Below, piece by piece: positions 6,051 to 6,630 of a stretch of DNA of 6,630 nt. The stretch lies in NCBI GenBank assembly GCA_020846575.1, contig JADLDQ010000011.1, positions 1 through 6,630 of the forward strand. The letters are read 5' to 3'. The notes below the pieces were generated by a model. The model was not told where the DNA came from, did not search any database, and saw only the letters and a program-made list of their open reading frames with translations. The position numbers and the translations under genes are program-made. The DNA comes from Burkholderiales bacterium (GTDB taxonomy: Bacteria; Pseudomonadota; Gammaproteobacteria; Burkholderiales; SG8-39). Numbering within the stretch: position 1 is the stretch's first letter; every line of letters begins with the position of its first letter.

Positions 6051-6445
6051 GCGAAGCGCTGCGCAGGGTGATGCTGGTCGACGACGACGAGGACATTCGT
6101 CGCGTCGCGCAGCTCGCGCTGGAAATGGTGGGCGGGTTCGAGGTGCGGCTGTGCGCCTGCGGCGCCGAGGCGCTCGCGGCGCTCGCGCCATTCCGGCCGC
6201 AGCTCGCCGTGCTCGATTTCATGATGCCGGAGATGGACGGGCCGGCGCTGCTCGGCAGGCTCCGCGGCGAGCCTCTCGGGACGGACCTGCCGGTGGTGTT
6301 CCTCACCGCGCGGGCGCAAGCCGACGAGGTCGAGCGCCTGCGCGCCCTGGGGGCCCTGGGGGTGATCGCCAAGCCCTTCGACCCGATGGCAATCGCCGCG
6401 GAGCTGAAGGCCCTGTGGGAGGCGCGACCCGCGCGCGGCGCCTGA
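6047..6445 (+). CDS. Receiver-only response regulator
   Basis: A 132-residue single-domain receiver protein. It has the acidic cluster Asp12-Asp14 (LVDDDED), phosphoacceptor Asp57 (VLDFMMPEMDG), Thr87 (FLTA) and Lys109 (AKPFDP), so it should be phosphorylatable. After the receiver only about ten residues remain, so there is no output domain. The ATG overlaps the kinase stop as ATGA, indicating translational coupling, and GGGAG lies upstream. It is probably the direct partner of the kinase, acting as an intermediate of a relay (to the Hpt protein) or by binding a target protein, as CheY does. The receiver assignment is certain; the target is not visible here. Confidence 0.93.
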   Translation: MSEALRRVMLVDDDEDIRRVAQLALEMVGGFEVRLCACGAEALAALAPFRPQLAVLDFMMPEMDGPALLGRLRGEPLGTDLPVVFLTARAQADEVERLRALGALGVIAKPFDPMAIAAELKALWEARPARGA

Positions 6446-6454
6446 GCCGCGGCG

Positions 6455-6475
6455 CGGCGCCTGGCGGCGGCGCCG
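6455..6475. terminator. GC-rich hairpin between convergent genes
   Basis: CGGCGCC (6455-6461) and GGCGCCG (6469-6475) pair perfectly around a 7-base loop in the 38-base gap between the receiver gene and the convergent TerC-family gene. Position and symmetry suit a bidirectional terminator, but there is no T tract on either side and the surroundings are almost pure G and C, so chance is plausible. Confidence 0.3.
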
Positions 6476-6483
6476 ACGCCCTC

Positions 6484-6630
6484 CTAGCGGTAGGGTCCGC
6501 GCAAGGCCACCGGCCGCGGCGCGCGCTTTCTCAGTCGCAGGTTGAGCACCTCCACCGCCACCGAGAACGCCATGGCGAAATACACGTAGCCGCGCGGCAC
6601 GTGGTGGTCGAAGCCGTCGGCGACCAGCAC
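6484..6630 (-). CDS. C-terminal end of a TerC-family integral membrane protein (partial)
   Basis: The last 48 codons of a minus-strand gene that continues past the window edge, ending at TAG (6486-6484). The visible protein starts VLVADGFDHHVPRGYVYFAM and goes on to a hydrophobic helix leading to VEVLNLRLRKR. The DGF...H-P-GY-Y-AM-FS...VE-LN arrangement is typical of the C-terminal end of TerC/YkoY-type membrane proteins, which are linked to tellurite resistance and metal-ion handling in other bacteria. A basic, Pro-containing tail of about 15 residues follows the last helix. It is convergent with the signalling operon and probably unrelated to it. The assignment rests on this short tail only. 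Confidence 0.7.
   Translation of the reverse strand: MLVADGFDHHVPRGYVYFAMAFSVAVEVLNLRLRKRAPRPVALRGPYR

Noticed and set aside
2655..6191. Stop-free minus-strand frame of about 1178 codons opposite the signalling operon
   Set aside because: Its translation is Arg/Ala/His/Gln-rich with no domain motif, while the plus strand over the same span encodes several unmistakable protein families. Long antisense frames are expected in DNA this GC-rich.
6344..6361. Tandem 9-base repeat GCCCTGGGG, twice, in the last receiver gene
   Set aside because: It encodes ALGALG, which matches the ordinary LGAxGVIAKPF stretch of receiver domains, so no duplication needs to be assumed.

Overview
The window is very GC-rich (about 70% by eye) and densely packed with genes. 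The proteins look like those of a Gram-negative proteobacterium, most likely a betaproteobacterium. Pointers are the exonuclease–GIY-YIG fusion, the exported methyltransferase with a Sec-type signal peptide, a CHASE3-like/PAS histidine kinase grouped with an Hpt protein and stand-alone receivers, and a TerC-family membrane protein. The taxonomic call comes from general family knowledge, not from a search.

Layout. Positions 1-129 hold no gene I can support, only a degenerate tandem repeat of about 23 bases. On the minus strand lie an exported SAM-dependent methyltransferase (130-963) and, upstream of it, a DEDDh exonuclease fused to a UvrC/Cho-like GIY-YIG nuclease (1097-2566). A 78-base divergent spacer (2567-2644) separates these from the plus-strand genes. 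It carries two TAGAAT boxes, each exactly six bases before the start codon it faces, so both transcripts may be leaderless. The first plus-strand gene encodes a small cysteine-rich thioredoxin-fold protein (2645-3073). Its stop codon sits inside a 7-bp dyad.

The rest of the plus strand is a compact four-gene signalling operon (3123-6445). It encodes a receiver protein with an uncharacterised N-terminal domain, a free Hpt protein, a membrane sensor histidine kinase, and a receiver-only response regulator whose start overlaps the kinase stop (ATGA). Together these give every part of a His-Asp-His-Asp relay, but no DNA-binding or enzymatic output domain is recognisable. A convergent gene at the right edge (6484-6630, minus) is the C-terminal end of a TerC-family membrane protein.

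The most unusual feature is a 60-bp palindromic segment (5061-5120) inside the kinase's PAS domain. It looks like a mobile repeat that inserted in frame and is now translated as 20 extra residues. Other points of interest are the paired leaderless-type promoters, the Tyr-to-His change in the GIY-YIG motif, and a methyltransferase that carries an export signal although its cofactor is cytoplasmic.
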